Of a stretch of DNA of 64,000 nucleotides, positions 17,110-26,793 are shown in pieces (position 1 is the stretch's first letter; every line of letters begins with the position of its first letter). This DNA comes from Cognataquiflexum rubidum (GTDB taxonomy: Bacteria > Bacteroidota > Bacteroidia > Cytophagales > Cyclobacteriaceae), in contig NZ_JAKZAL010000001.1 of assembly GCF_022538115.1 (NCBI RefSeq), positions 1 to 64,000 on the forward strand. The letters run 5' to 3'. The notes under the pieces were generated by a model, which saw nothing but the letters and a program-made list of their open reading frames with translations, did not search any database and was not told the DNA's origin. A program made the position numbers and the translations under genes.

Positions 17110-18381
17110 ATGCAAAAAACGTTTAGAGCCATCAGTTTATCCCATAAAAGTGCCCCTGTCGAAATACGGGAGGTCATCGCACTTGATGAGGGCTCCATAC
17201 ATTCTCTTTTATTGAAACTGAAAGATTTTTTCAGCATTACCGACACGCTCATTCTTTCTACCTGCAACAGGACCGAAGTTTATTACTCACACGAAATCGA
17301 CTTAAATGAAGAAATTATCAAGCTCATTGGACTTGAAAAAGGCTTGACCAATGTGGTTGAATATATGGACTACTTCAAAATCCATAATGATGACAGAGAT
17401 GCCATTGAGCATTTGTTTAGGGTATCTATGGGACTTGAGGCCCAAGTAGTGGGTGACATGCAGATATCCAATCAAGTGAAAAGAGCCTATCAGGCTTCAG
17501 CAGACTTGGATATGGCCGGACCATTCCTGCATAGATTGATGCACATGATTTTTTTTACCAGCAAAAGACTTGTTCAGGAAACTGCATTTAGAGACGGTGC
17601 GGCTTCTGTTTCCTATGCAGCGGTTGAGCTTATCGAAGAACTTACCTCCAACACATACCAGCCCAGGGTTTTGCTCATAGGAGTAGGTGAAATAGGAGAA
17701 GATGTAGCCAAAAACATGGTGCATATCCCTGATGCAAAAGTTACTATCACAAACAGGACTTTTGAAAGAGCCAAGGGTTTGGCAGATGAGATGGGATTTG
17801 AGGTTATTCCTTTCGAAAATTGCTTTGAAGCGATGAAAGAAGCAGATGTTATCGTCTCTTCCATCATGAAATCTGAGCCATTTATCACCAAATCATTGGT
17901 GTCCAAAATGGAAATCCATAGCTATAAGCTTTTTGTTGACCTTTCTGTACCCCGAAGTATAGAAACAAACCTGGAGGAAATCCCGGGAGTCATGCTTTAT
18001 AATGTGGATAATATTCGAAGCAAGGCCACCGAAACCCTTGAAAAAAGACTTGCGTCTATTCCGCAGGTTGAAAGAATAATCAATGAAAGTATTGAAGACT
18101 TTTTTAACTGGAAGAAAGAAATGATGGTTTCCCCGACCATCAATAAGCTTAAAAATGCATTGGAGCAAATCCGTCAAGAGGAGATGGAGAGGTTTTTGAA
18201 AAATGCTGATGAAGCACAGGTAGCCATCATTGACAAAATCACGAAAAGCATGATGCAAAAAATCCTCAAAGTCCCTGTGGTCCAACTTCGTGCCGCCTGC
18301 CAAAGGGATGATGCGGATAAAATGATTGACATCCTATCTGACCTTTTTGATCTTGAAAAGGATTCAGAAAAAAAGGCGTAG
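17110..18381 (+). CDS. hemA: Glutamyl-tRNA reductase
   Basis: HemA reduces glutamyl-tRNA(Glu) to glutamate-1-semialdehyde with NADPH, the first committed step of the C5 route to haem. The 423-residue length is typical. The catalytic cysteine is Cys52 in LSTCNRTEVYYS, the NADPH-binding loop is LLIGVGEIGEDVAKN (about 194-208), and the C-terminal dimerisation helix is present. The gene stands alone; hemL, hemB and hemC are not in the window, while hemN lies 38 kb away. Confidence 0.97.
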   Translation: MQKTFRAISLSHKSAPVEIREVIALDEGSIHSLLLKLKDFFSITDTLILSTCNRTEVYYSHEIDLNEEIIKLIGLEKGLTNVVEYMDYFKIHNDDRDAIEHLFRVSMGLEAQVVGDMQISNQVKRAYQASADLDMAGPFLHRLMHMIFFTSKRLVQETAFRDGAASVSYAAVELIEELTSNTYQPRVLLIGVGEIGEDVAKNMVHIPDAKVTITNRTFERAKGLADEMGFEVIPFENCFEAMKEADVIVSSIMKSEPFITKSLVSKMEIHSYKLFVDLSVPRSIETNLEEIPGVMLYNVDNIRSKATETLEKRLASIPQVERIINESIEDFFNWKKEMMVSPTINKLKNALEQIRQEEMERFLKNADEAQVAIIDKITKSMMQKILKVPVVQLRAACQRDDADKMIDILSDLFDLEKDSEKKA

Positions 18382-18449
18382 AATAATCCCTCTTCTACTT
18401 GAATTACGGATTCAATCCCTTTATTTTACCTTCGTCAATTTCAAAATTT

Positions 18450-20021
18450 ATGAAGATTAAAATTTATTGGATATTTCCCCTCTATTTGACTTTTACAATA
18501 CTCCCAGCTATACCGGCAAATTCTCAAACGTATGAGGTTTATGACCATAATCTCAGGTTAAAATCCAGAATCGAATTTGACCACATCAGTATTTTGGGAG
18601 AAACGGTCAGAATCAGTTCAGCCAACAATGAACTTAAGCTGTTGAGCAAAGAATATAAACCATTTGTCGATCTCAAAGCACTAACGGTACACAACTACGA
18701 CCAGCCGTGGATAGTAGTCCAGGGTCCGCAAGGGAAAGGCGCTTTCCATGAATATGGGGAGGAGATTTTTGCACCTGAATACGACCAAATTGAGGTTTTT
18801 TATACCAGACTTCTAGCCAGAAAAGGAAATCAGTTTTGGGTATATGACCATTCGACCCGAAAGACAACGGCAATAGGAACGTTTCAGGAAGCCAAACTTG
18901 CTTTAAACGGGCAGGTGATCGCGAAAAATCCTGATGGGTATTATCTTCCACTATCGGACAACCCCCAAAAAATATATGACGAGCTTCAAGAAGTGAATGG
19001 GAATTTCCTGATATCAAAAGAAAGTTCGGGATATGGGTTGATCAACAGGCAGGGAGATTACATCTTAGAACCCATCATCGACCATATGGTTTACCTCGAG
19101 GGAGACTACTTTTATGCACTCGATGGAAATCAATACATGTTGGTCAGATGCTTAGAGGAGCGAGCAGATATCAAATATACATCCTACCATAAAATTACTC
19201 TTGAAGACGGAATGCTCCTTGAGTATATTCATGGAAAATTGCGCAGGGTGATGGATAATGAAGGGATTCTTTTGGATCAAGTCGGGATGGAAAAAGTAAC
19301 CCATGTCGGAGATAAGCATTACAATGTTTTTTTGAGAGATAATAAAACAGGATTGCTTGGACAGAAAGGTTGGGAAGTGCAGCCAGTACTTGAGGTCGAT
19401 TTGATTCTTCCCGGGAGTGAAGGTTTATTTCCTGCCAAAAAATCCGGAAAATTTGGGTTTATCGATAATTCCGGGAATTGGATAATTGGAAACCAATATG
19501 AAGAGGTTGGAACATTCAAGGAGGGTATTGCAGCCTTTAGACAGGATGAAAAATGGGGATTTATCAACAACCAAGGGACAGAAATCACAGGAGCTGATTA
19601 TGAGCAAGTCTCTTTTTTCCACAAAGGCAAGGCAATTGTTAAACAGGAAGGAAAGCACTTACTGATTGGGAAGGATGGAAAACCAATCCTGGAAAAAACT
19701 TATGACCGGATTTCTTTGGCTGCCGACAATTATTACATCTCCGAAAATGAGGACAAATTTGGTTTGATCTCACCTGAAGGTAAAGAAATTGTAGAACCCA
19801 AATTCCAAGAATTGAGAAGAGAGGATTTGAATAAAATTCTTGTCAGACTAGGCAATAAGTATGGCATCTTGGATGAGAATGGAGATTATGTATTGCCGGT
19901 CTATTACAAAAGTATAGTATTTGATAGCGGCAATAATCAAATCCTGGCTGAAGATGACTATCAGTTTGCACCGGTCGATCCTATCGAAAACATAAATATA
20001 AAAAAGAAGAAAGGCGCCTGA
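18450..20021 (+). CDS. Secreted WG-repeat protein
   Basis: The ATG at 18450 begins a signal peptide (MKIKIYWIFPLYLTFTILPA); an in-frame TTG at 18399 lacks support. The 523-residue protein consists largely of WG (beta-leucine-rich-like) repeats. Units of about 25-45 residues each contain a GLI/GFI-x-x-x-G core, such as GLINRQGDYI, GFIDNSGNWI, WGFINNQGTEI, FGLISPEGKEI and YGILDENGDYV. WG repeats are thought to mediate protein contacts; no enzymatic motif is seen. It follows hemA by 68 bp but need not be functionally linked. A strong terminator follows. Confidence 0.85.
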   Translation: MKIKIYWIFPLYLTFTILPAIPANSQTYEVYDHNLRLKSRIEFDHISILGETVRISSANNELKLLSKEYKPFVDLKALTVHNYDQPWIVVQGPQGKGAFHEYGEEIFAPEYDQIEVFYTRLLARKGNQFWVYDHSTRKTTAIGTFQEAKLALNGQVIAKNPDGYYLPLSDNPQKIYDELQEVNGNFLISKESSGYGLINRQGDYILEPIIDHMVYLEGDYFYALDGNQYMLVRCLEERADIKYTSYHKITLEDGMLLEYIHGKLRRVMDNEGILLDQVGMEKVTHVGDKHYNVFLRDNKTGLLGQKGWEVQPVLEVDLILPGSEGLFPAKKSGKFGFIDNSGNWIIGNQYEEVGTFKEGIAAFRQDEKWGFINNQGTEITGADYEQVSFFHKGKAIVKQEGKHLLIGKDGKPILEKTYDRISLAADNYYISENEDKFGLISPEGKEIVEPKFQELRREDLNKILVRLGNKYGILDENGDYVLPVYYKSIVFDSGNNQILAEDDYQFAPVDPIENINIKKKKGA

Positions 20022-20040
20022 TTCCTTTATCAATAAGCAT

Positions 20041-20085
20041 AAAAAAAAGACTGACCTGATTTTAAATCAAGTCAGTCTTTTTTTG
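20041..20085. terminator. Bidirectional terminator
   Basis: A long stem, GACTGAC-c-TGATTT paired with AAATCA-a-GTCAGTC (20049-20077), is flanked by A8 and T7. It ends both the WG-repeat gene (plus) and floA (minus). Confidence 0.9.
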
Positions 20086-20094
20086 TACTTGGAT

Positions 20095-21111
20095 TTATTT
20101 CTTATCTCCTTGTTTCCCTCTACCTCCTTCGGTACCACTTGCGACATCTGTGCCGGCTATGGAGGCCCTCATTTCCGTATCGGACTTGATATTTTCCATT
20201 TTATAATAATCCATGACGCCTAGATTTCCACTTCTGAATGCTTCTGAAATAGCTTTAGGGATTTCCGCCTCAGCAGCTATTACAAGAGCTCTCATTTCGA
20301 CTGTCCTAGCTTTCATTTCCTGCTCAAGAGCAACAGCCATGGCCCTTCTTTCTTCCGCCTTGGCTTCTGCTACCTTAAGATCGGCGGATGCCTGATCAAT
20401 TTGAAGCTTGGCACCGATGTTGGTTCCTACATCGATATCAGCAATATCTATTGATAGAATTTCAAATGCTGTACCGGCATCAAGACCTCTTTGAAGTACC
20501 AATTTTGAGATTTTGTCAGGATTTTCCAACACACTCTTATGATTCAGAGATGAACCAATCGAGGTTACAATTCCTTCCCCCACCCTAGCTAAAATAGTTT
20601 CTTCACCTGCACCACCCACCAACTGGGCAATATTTGCTCTAACAGTCACTCTTGCTTTAGCAATCAACTGAATGCCATCAGCAGCCACGGCTGCAACATT
20701 TGGCGTGTTGATCACCTTGGGATTGACAGAAATCTGAACCGCTTCGAAAACGTCTCTACCCGCCAAGTCTATGGCGGTGGCCTGCTTGAAACTCAAGGTA
20801 ATATTTGCTTTGTCTGCCGAAATCAATGCCCGTATAACGTTTGGAACATTTCCACCAGCAAGATAATGGGTTTCCAGATCATTGGTTGTCAGGTCAAGTC
20901 CAGCTTTGGTAGCTGTGATCAGGGAGTTGACGATCACTCCCGGTGGCACTTTCCTGATTCTCATTCCTATCAATTCTCCGATTCCGACCTTTACATTTGA
21001 AAAGATGGCAGTAATCCAAAGATTGACAGGAATAAAATATAAAAACACAAAGAGTAAAATCAGCGCGGCAAAGGCTGTAAACAAAACAATAGCCGAATTA
21101 GACATGTCCAT
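20095..21111 (-). CDS. floA: Flotillin-like protein FloA
   Basis: The 338-residue protein has one N-terminal membrane hairpin/segment (about 8-30), a PHB/SPFH domain, and a long coiled-coil region rich in Ala and Glu (about 225-295, [14 protein letters not shown]). This is the FloA/YqfA type. Flotillins scaffold functional membrane microdomains. The gene directly follows an nfeD homologue by three bases, the classic flotillin-NfeD pairing. Confidence 0.95.
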   Translation of the reverse strand: MDMSNSAIVLFTAFAALILLFVFLYFIPVNLWITAIFSNVKVGIGELIGMRIRKVPPGVIVNSLITATKAGLDLTTNDLETHYLAGGNVPNVIRALISADKANITLSFKQATAIDLAGRDVFEAVQISVNPKVINTPNVAAVAADGIQLIAKARVTVRANIAQLVGGAGEETILARVGEGIVTSIGSSLNHKSVLENPDKISKLVLQRGLDAGTAFEILSIDIADIDVGTNIGAKLQIDQASADLKVAEAKAEERRAMAVALEQEMKARTVEMRALVIAAEAEIPKAISEAFRSGNLGVMDYYKMENIKSDTEMRASIAGTDVASGTEGGRGKQGDKK

Positions 21112-21114
21112 AAA

Positions 21115-21576
21115 CTATGATTTAATTATGATGGTATTATTTTCCAATTTAGTAATAAAAACAGTAGTGCCGACAGAAATAAATCCCGATTCGGATTTTA
21201 CCTCATAAATCCCCTCGCCTATTTCTGCTTTCCCAAATGGCTTGACATCAGAAACGGTCATTCCCTGCATTCCGACAACTAATCCTTTGAGCCGGTCATC
21301 GAACGCACGGCTTTTGATGGCGCTTTTTAAGGCAAATTTCTTCCATGCTCCCGTCCTGAATCCATAAAGAAGGGCGCCAAAATTCAAAACAAGTGCTGCT
21401 ACTAAAACCATTCCGGCAACTTGCTTTTCAAAAGTCACAAAGGCATAATAGATTCCGACTGCTGTCACCAAAACACCGATAATTCCGACAATGGTAGTAC
21501 CCGGAACAAAGAGGATCTCTGCGATCACCAAGATCAATCCAATAATAAGAAGGGTACTCAAGATAAACCAGACCAT
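21115..21576 (-). CDS. NfeD family membrane protein
   Basis: The 153 residues contain three hydrophobic segments at the N-terminal half (about 5-25, 28-46, 52-70). A small C-terminal OB-fold-like domain (about 95-153) contains GLVVGMQGMTVSDVKPFGKA. This is the short NfeD type that accompanies flotillins; the OB domain is thought to contact the flotillin. It has no protease domain. It is three bases upstream of floA, so the two are co-transcribed. Confidence 0.9.
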   Translation of the reverse strand: MVWFILSTLLIIGLILVIAEILFVPGTTIVGIIGVLVTAVGIYYAFVTFEKQVAGMVLVAALVLNFGALLYGFRTGAWKKFALKSAIKSRAFDDRLKGLVVGMQGMTVSDVKPFGKAEIGEGIYEVKSESGFISVGTTVFITKLENNTIIIKS

Positions 21577-21643
21577 TTTATTTATTTTTCATGAAATTAG
21601 TCAGTTTTTTGTTTGGGAAAAAACTGAACATAATAATTAAGTC

Positions 21644-21677
21644 AAAAAAATGCCTTCCCAAAATAGAGAAGGCATTT
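21644..21677 (-). terminator. Terminator after proS
   Basis: The stem TGCCTTC (21651-21657) with GAAGGCA (21668-21674) is followed on the minus strand by seven T. It lies between the proS stop and nfeD. Confidence 0.85.
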
Positions 21678-21694
21678 GAATAGTAAATGAGAAT

Positions 21695-23176
21695 TTAATA
21701 AGCTCTTGCGAAGTAAACGCGGCCTTTCGAAGGATTGCCGGTAAGTATACATTTCCCTTCCTCTTCTTTCCTGTCAATTGGAATACACCTGATTGTTGCC
21801 TTGGTAAGTTCTTTGATTTTCTCTTCTGTTTCAGGAGTACCATCCCAATGCGCAGAAAGAAAACCCCCTTTAGACTCCAATAATTCTTCAAAATCGGTCC
21901 ATGAATTGACCTCTGTGGTCATTTCTTCTCTGAAATTGAAGGCTTTTTTATAAATGCTTTCCTGAATTTCGTCAAGTAGGTTGCTGATATGATCTTCCAG
22001 GATTATTTCTCCAAGGTTGACGGTTTCTTTGGTCAGCGTATCTCTCCTAGCCAGTTCAATGGTATTGTTTTCCAGATCCCTTGGACCCATAGCTATCCTT
22101 AATGGAACACCTTTGAGTTCATACTCAGCAAATTTCCACCCAGGCTTATGGGTATCCCTGTTATCAAAATGTACAGAAATCCCTTTCTTTTTCAGCTTGG
22201 CTATAATTTCTTTTGCCTTTACAGAAATCCTGATAAGTTCTTCTTCTCCTTTATAAATCGGTACGATAACTACTTGATTTGGTGCGAGCTTTGGAGGAAG
22301 CACCAAGCCATTGTCATCAGAATGTGCCATGATCAATGCCCCCATCAATCGGGTACTGGCACCCCAAGAAGTCCCCCATACATATTCCAGACCACCTTCT
22401 TTGGTGGCGAATTTGACATCAAAAGCTTTTGCAAAATTCTGTCCGAGAAAATGGGAGGTTCCGGCTTGAAGAGCCTTTCCATCCTGCATCAACGCTTCAA
22501 TGCAATACGTGTCTTCAGCGCCTGCAAATCTTTCGTTGGCGCTTTTAATCCCTTTAACTACAGGGAGTGCCATAAAATTTTCTGCAAATTCAGCATACAC
22601 GTTCATCATTTGAACAGTTTCATCGATGGCCTCTTGCTTGGTAGCATGGGCAGTATGTCCTTCTTGCCACAAAAACTCAGTTGTCCTTAAAAACAAACGA
22701 GTTCTCATCTCCCACCGGACGACATTCGCCCACTGGTTAACAAGAAGAGGCAGATCACGGTAAGATTGGATCCAGTTTTTATATGTACTCCAAATGACAG
22801 TTTCGGAAGTGGGCCTGACAATCAATTCCTCTTCAAGCTTCGCTTCAGGATCGACTATCACACTTTTTCCGTCTTCAGAATTTTTGAGTCGGTAATGGGT
22901 CACTACCGCACATTCTTTAGCGAATCCTTCAATGTGGCTGGCTTCTTTGGAAAGGTAGGATTTTGGGATAAAAAGTGGAAAATATGCATTCACATGCCCT
23001 GTTTCCTTAAACATCCTATCAAGTTCCGCCTGCATTTTTTCCCAGATCGAATAGCCATATGGCTTGATCACCATACAACCCCTTACTGGAGAATTTTCGG
23101 CCAGGTCAGCTCGCTTTACCAATTCATTGTACCACAAAGAATAGTCTTCACTCCTTTTTGGTAATCCTTTACTCAT
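21695..23176 (-). CDS. proS: Prolyl-tRNA synthetase (archaeal/eukaryotic-like, short form)
   Basis: The enzyme charges tRNA(Pro) with proline. The ATG at 23176 is preferred to a TTG at 23194. The 493-residue protein lacks the 180-residue insertion editing domain of the long bacterial ProRS and ends with a C-terminal extension ending in tyrosine (VYFARAY), the mark of the archaeal/eukaryotic-type ProRS used by Bacteroidota. Class II motif 2 ([20 protein letters not shown]) and motif 3 ([16 protein letters not shown]) are visible. On its minus strand a TATATTTG box (23229-23236) could be the -7 element. Confidence 0.95.
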   Translation of the reverse strand: MSKGLPKRSEDYSLWYNELVKRADLAENSPVRGCMVIKPYGYSIWEKMQAELDRMFKETGHVNAYFPLFIPKSYLSKEASHIEGFAKECAVVTHYRLKNSEDGKSVIVDPEAKLEEELIVRPTSETVIWSTYKNWIQSYRDLPLLVNQWANVVRWEMRTRLFLRTTEFLWQEGHTAHATKQEAIDETVQMMNVYAEFAENFMALPVVKGIKSANERFAGAEDTYCIEALMQDGKALQAGTSHFLGQNFAKAFDVKFATKEGGLEYVWGTSWGASTRLMGALIMAHSDDNGLVLPPKLAPNQVVIVPIYKGEEELIRISVKAKEIIAKLKKKGISVHFDNRDTHKPGWKFAEYELKGVPLRIAMGPRDLENNTIELARRDTLTKETVNLGEIILEDHISNLLDEIQESIYKKAFNFREEMTTEVNSWTDFEELLESKGGFLSAHWDGTPETEEKIKELTKATIRCIPIDRKEEEGKCILTGNPSKGRVYFARAY

Positions 23177-23228
23177 AGTGTTTTTTGATTTCAAAAATCT
23201 AATTATCTTCGCTAATTACTGTAGGGGG

Positions 23229-23236
23229 CAAATATA
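23229..23236 (-). promoter_or_regulatory. Possible -7 box of proS
   Basis: On the minus strand TATATTTG matches TAnnTTTG, 52 bp before the proS ATG. No TTG sits at the expected upstream distance. Confidence 0.4.
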
Positions 23237-23301
23237 ATCCAAAAAATGATAACCCTCTCTTATATGACTCGTATATAACGGTAAATAGTAAAACCAAACA
23301 A

Positions 23302-24669
23302 ATGAAAAACTTTAACAAAATATTGATCCTTGGAGCAGGTACAGTACTTATGCTCTCTTCTTGCAGCACAAGTCAGACCGCTACAAGAGGTAGGGAAACC
23401 GACGATCTTTACTTTATGGCTTCTGATGTCAAGGTCGCCACTCAGTTTGCAGTATCAAATAACAATCCCCAAAATTTCAATCAGTTGAATACGGTTAATC
23501 CAGCTGAATTTGAACAGGAAAATTTTTCTGCAAGGAACGTTAACCCGGAATACATAGCCAAATATCAATCTCAAGCTGCAACCCCTAGCACGGGTGAGGT
23601 TTATTTCGATGATAACGAAGCGCAAGAATCCAATCCAAATGTGAATGTTTACAACAACTTCTATGGTTCCGGTGCCGGCGTAAACGGTGCAGGTTTCAAT
23701 AGTGGAATGAATGTAAACGTAGGTTTCGGCATGGGTTTCGGAGCGCCAATGATGGGTATGGGCTGGGGAATGCCAATGATGGGAATGGGCTGGGGTATGC
23801 CAATGTGGGGAATGGGAATAGGATGGAATTCTATGTGGGGTTGGAATATGGGAATGGGTATGGGTATGGGCTGGGGAATGGGTGGAATGTGGGGTAACCC
23901 ATGGATGAACCCTTGGATGAATCCATGGATGAACCCTTGGATGGGTGGCGGAATGTGGGGTTGGGGAAGACCAGGTTGGGGTATGCCAGGATGGGGTGCT
24001 CCAGGATGGGGTGGTGATAATGGTCGTCAGGTTGTAAGAGGCGGAAGACCAGGTAGAGATTCAGGAATGGCTTCAGGTGGAAATAGACCGGGAACAAATT
24101 ATCCGTCCACCGCAAGATCAGCAAGGAGAGATGCTGTGAGCCCTGACAGATCAGTTGGTGCAAACAACAGAACAGCAGGGAGAGATTTCAGCAGATCACA
24201 AAATGATTATTATAACAGCTCAAGAAGTAGGGTTGCAAATTCAGCTGCAGCAGGTAACAGAAATGTTGGGTCAGCAGCAGCAACAAGACCTACCAACAGA
24301 ACCGGCATTGACAATGCCCGTCCAACTTATAATTCAAGAGGAAATTCAGGTGTATCAAATGGAACTGTAAACAGAGGCACTTCAACCTCTCCTAGTTTCA
24401 ACAACAGAGGCACTACCAATACAAACAGAGGTGCAAATCCTTCATACAACAGAGGGGGAAACACAATGAATAATAACAGGACATCTACACCATCAAGAGG
24501 TGGTAGCATGTCTACCCCATCAAGGGGCGGAAGCATGTCAGCACCAAGCAGAAGTTCTTCACCTTCTTTTAGTTCTCCAAGTAGGAGCAGCGGAGGAAGT
24601 ATGGGAGGGGCAAGCCGTGGAGGTGGTATGAGCTCCGGAGGATCTAGAGGAGGAAGAGGGGGAAGGTAA
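23302..24669 (+). CDS. Low-complexity Met/Trp/Gly and Ser/Arg/Gly-rich lipoprotein
   Basis: I do not recognise a functional family. The 455-residue protein begins with a lipoprotein signal peptide with lipobox Cys21 (LMLSSC). Residues about 22-130 are moderately complex. About 130-240 is a run of MGMGWGMPMM-type and PWMN-type repeats, extremely rich in Met, Trp and Gly. From about 245 to the end it is Arg/Ser/Asn/Gly-rich and lacks a predicted fold (for example RGGSMSTPSRGGSMS). The underlying DNA is repeated, so copy number could change by slippage. A cell-surface, self-associating or metal/oxidant-scavenging role (methionine-rich) would be speculation. It is transcribed alone. Confidence 0.75.
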   Translation: MKNFNKILILGAGTVLMLSSCSTSQTATRGRETDDLYFMASDVKVATQFAVSNNNPQNFNQLNTVNPAEFEQENFSARNVNPEYIAKYQSQAATPSTGEVYFDDNEAQESNPNVNVYNNFYGSGAGVNGAGFNSGMNVNVGFGMGFGAPMMGMGWGMPMMGMGWGMPMWGMGIGWNSMWGWNMGMGMGMGWGMGGMWGNPWMNPWMNPWMNPWMGGGMWGWGRPGWGMPGWGAPGWGGDNGRQVVRGGRPGRDSGMASGGNRPGTNYPSTARSARRDAVSPDRSVGANNRTAGRDFSRSQNDYYNSSRSRVANSAAAGNRNVGSAAATRPTNRTGIDNARPTYNSRGNSGVSNGTVNRGTSTSPSFNNRGTTNTNRGANPSYNRGGNTMNNNRTSTPSRGGSMSTPSRGGSMSAPSRSSSPSFSSPSRSSGGSMGGASRGGGMSSGGSRGGRGGR

Positions 24670-24683
24670 TTCCCCTTTTTTTA
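24657..24683 (+). terminator. Terminator overlapping the end of the Met/Trp/Gly lipoprotein gene
   Basis: GGGGAA (24659-24664) pairs with TTCCCC (24670-24675), followed by T7. The left arm lies inside the last codons of the gene. Confidence 0.7.
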
Positions 24684-24752
24684 TAGAGACTTTGTTATTG
24701 AAAATTTATCCTCTTTCTTAAAAACTATAAGTCAAATTTCTATATTTCTTAT

Positions 24753-26273
24753 ATGATTTCGACAAAACATTCATTGCTTGGATTTTTTTTGATTTTTTTT
24801 GGCTCTTCGTCAGTATTTGCTCAGTTTGGATATTATGAAGATGCATTAAGGTTTAGCCAGTTTAGATCAACCGGGTCTGCGAGAATAATTGGATTAGGCG
24901 GTGCCCAAATGTCATTGGGTGGCGATATTTCGAATATCCATACCAATCCTGCCGGACTTGGGTTTTTCAGAAGGTCTGAATTTAGTTTTTCACCCTCATT
25001 CGGGACTTGGAATACAGAGGCGAATTATCTGGGCCAAATCCAGGATGACAGGACAGGAAACTTTTCCATACCTAATCTAAGTTTGGTAATCAGCAATCCA
25101 AGGCAGGGAGCCTTAAATACGAGTGCATTCAAAGGTGGATCGTTTGGTATCAGTTTTAACAGAATGAACCACTTTAACACTCAATTTGGTTATTTCTCAG
25201 ACATTGAAGGGGACGTTTCTATCATTGATTTTTTCCTACAGCAGGCAAATGGTATTCCCGAAAGTCAGATAGAAAACTTTGGTCTGACAGGTTTGGCTTA
25301 CCAGACATTCTTGATTAATCCCATTACCAGGGATCAAAACGGAAACCCAATCAGCAATCCTACCCAATATGATTCCTTCGTACTCGGTTTTCCTTTTCAA
25401 GATGAGACGGTAACCTCAGAAGGAAGAATAAGCCAAACTTCAGTTTCTTACGGAGCTAACTTCCTTAACAAATTCTTTGTGGGTGCGGGATTGGGTTTGT
25501 CTTCGGTAATTTATAACCAAAGAAAAAATTATAGAGAAGAATTTTTTGATGAACCTTTATTGAACTCTACGATAAATGAACGACTTTCCATGAGTGGTTT
25601 TGGAGCCAATATTAATCTAGGTGTAATCTTCAAACCAGTGGATCAATTGAACCTTGGTGTAAACTTCCAATCCCCTACTTGGTATACCTTTAATGAAGAA
25701 TACGAAGCCAGAATGGTTAACAACTTTGACAACTTTTTCTTTGAAGAAGAAAATATTACCCTTGGAACAGAAGAAGCACAAACGCCAATTACGATAGGGA
25801 ATTATAACCTCAACACCCCTTTGAGATTGAGTGGAGGAGCAACTTTATTCATTGGAAAAAGTGGTTTTATCTCTGCGGACATCGATTACTTAGATTACAG
25901 CAAGAGCCGCATCAATTCACGGGATTTTAATGCAGGGGCTGACAACCAACAAATTCGGTCTTTATTCGGCCAAACAATAAATTATAGAGTCGGTGGCGAA
26001 TTCAGATTTGATATATGGAGATTGAGAGGAGGCTATGGATTGTACGGAGACCCATTTGTCAACAGTGATTTTGACAGAAAAACACAACAATTCTCAGGAG
26101 GTTTTGGGGTAAGGTTAAAAGCGATGTACTTTGATTTTGCATTGTCTTCGACCAATTTTAGACAGCTTTACAATTCATTCCCTGTGGAGGAAGGTGGTTT
26201 TAACATTGGACCATTTACCGAGATACGTAACAACATCACTACCGGAACGATGACATTCGGTTTTAATTTCTAA
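24753..26273 (+). CDS. Outer-membrane porin of the FadL/OMPP1 type
   Basis: The 506-residue protein has a signal peptide (cleavage near SVFAQ, residue 24) and ends in an aromatic outer-membrane beta-barrel signature (TMTFGFNF). The N-terminus of the mature protein contains the FadL-like feature GLGGAQMSLGGDISNIHTNPAGLGFF (about 48-73), where the NPAGL motif is typical of FadL/OmpP1 and related PorV-like proteins. It probably forms a channel for hydrophobic compounds; the substrate is unknown. The stop overlaps the convergent aroK stop region by 11 bp, with no terminator between them. Confidence 0.85.
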   Translation: MISTKHSLLGFFLIFFGSSSVFAQFGYYEDALRFSQFRSTGSARIIGLGGAQMSLGGDISNIHTNPAGLGFFRRSEFSFSPSFGTWNTEANYLGQIQDDRTGNFSIPNLSLVISNPRQGALNTSAFKGGSFGISFNRMNHFNTQFGYFSDIEGDVSIIDFFLQQANGIPESQIENFGLTGLAYQTFLINPITRDQNGNPISNPTQYDSFVLGFPFQDETVTSEGRISQTSVSYGANFLNKFFVGAGLGLSSVIYNQRKNYREEFFDEPLLNSTINERLSMSGFGANINLGVIFKPVDQLNLGVNFQSPTWYTFNEEYEARMVNNFDNFFFEEENITLGTEEAQTPITIGNYNLNTPLRLSGGATLFIGKSGFISADIDYLDYSKSRINSRDFNAGADNQQIRSLFGQTINYRVGGEFRFDIWRLRGGYGLYGDPFVNSDFDRKTQQFSGGFGVRLKAMYFDFALSSTNFRQLYNSFPVEEGGFNIGPFTEIRNNITTGTMTFGFNF

Positions 26274-26793
26274 AAAACCCCATCAATGCCGACATCAAAT
26301 GCTCAGTGGATATATCCTCTCCACTGAGTTTTATTTTTGACTGGAGATAAAAATATTCACGTTGCAAAAGAAGGTTTTTTAATTTTAATGTGATTTCACC
26401 TACCTCCAAACCTGCAAACATCGGCCTTTTCCCCGTTTGGTCTTTCATCAATCTTTTATTGATTTCCTCCAAGGAAACGTCTAGATATACAGATACTCCT
26501 TTTTGATTGATCAACTCCATGTTGTTGTTGAAACAAGGGGTGCCTCCACCGGTAGATAAAACAAAACCATCTAGACCATCGAGCGTTTTTTCAAGGTAGA
26601 AGGTTTCTAACTCCCTGAATTTACCTTCACCCTCGGAACTGAAAATGTCTTTGATTTTTTTCCCCGTCTCTCTTTCAATCAAATGATCCAAATCAATGAA
26701 TACAAAATTGAGTTCTTTGGCTATCTGCCTTCCGAAAGTAGATTTTCCGGATCCGGGCATTCCTACCAAAACAATCTTCAAAGGGGATTTCAT
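26263..26793 (-). CDS. aroK: Shikimate kinase
   Basis: The enzyme phosphorylates shikimate in the chorismate pathway. The 176-residue length is normal. The Walker A loop is GMPGSGKST at 11-19, the shikimate-binding DxD is IDLDHLIE (about 33-40), the arginine-containing block is GKFRELE, and LSTGGGTPC (about 80-88) is the Walker B region. The start overlaps the stop of the BT_3928-type gene by four bases, so it is the last gene of the DUF1599-BT_3928-aroK operon. Confidence 0.95.
   Translation of the reverse strand: MKSPLKIVLVGMPGSGKSTFGRQIAKELNFVFIDLDHLIERETGKKIKDIFSSEGEGKFRELETFYLEKTLDGLDGFVLSTGGGTPCFNNNMELINQKGVSVYLDVSLEEINKRLMKDQTGKRPMFAGLEVGEITLKLKNLLLQREYFYLQSKIKLSGEDISTEHLMSALMGFFRN

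Noticed and set aside
18399-18449. TTG start of the WG-repeat protein
   Set aside because: The ATG at 18450 begins a normal signal peptide, and the extra residues before it are not signal-like.
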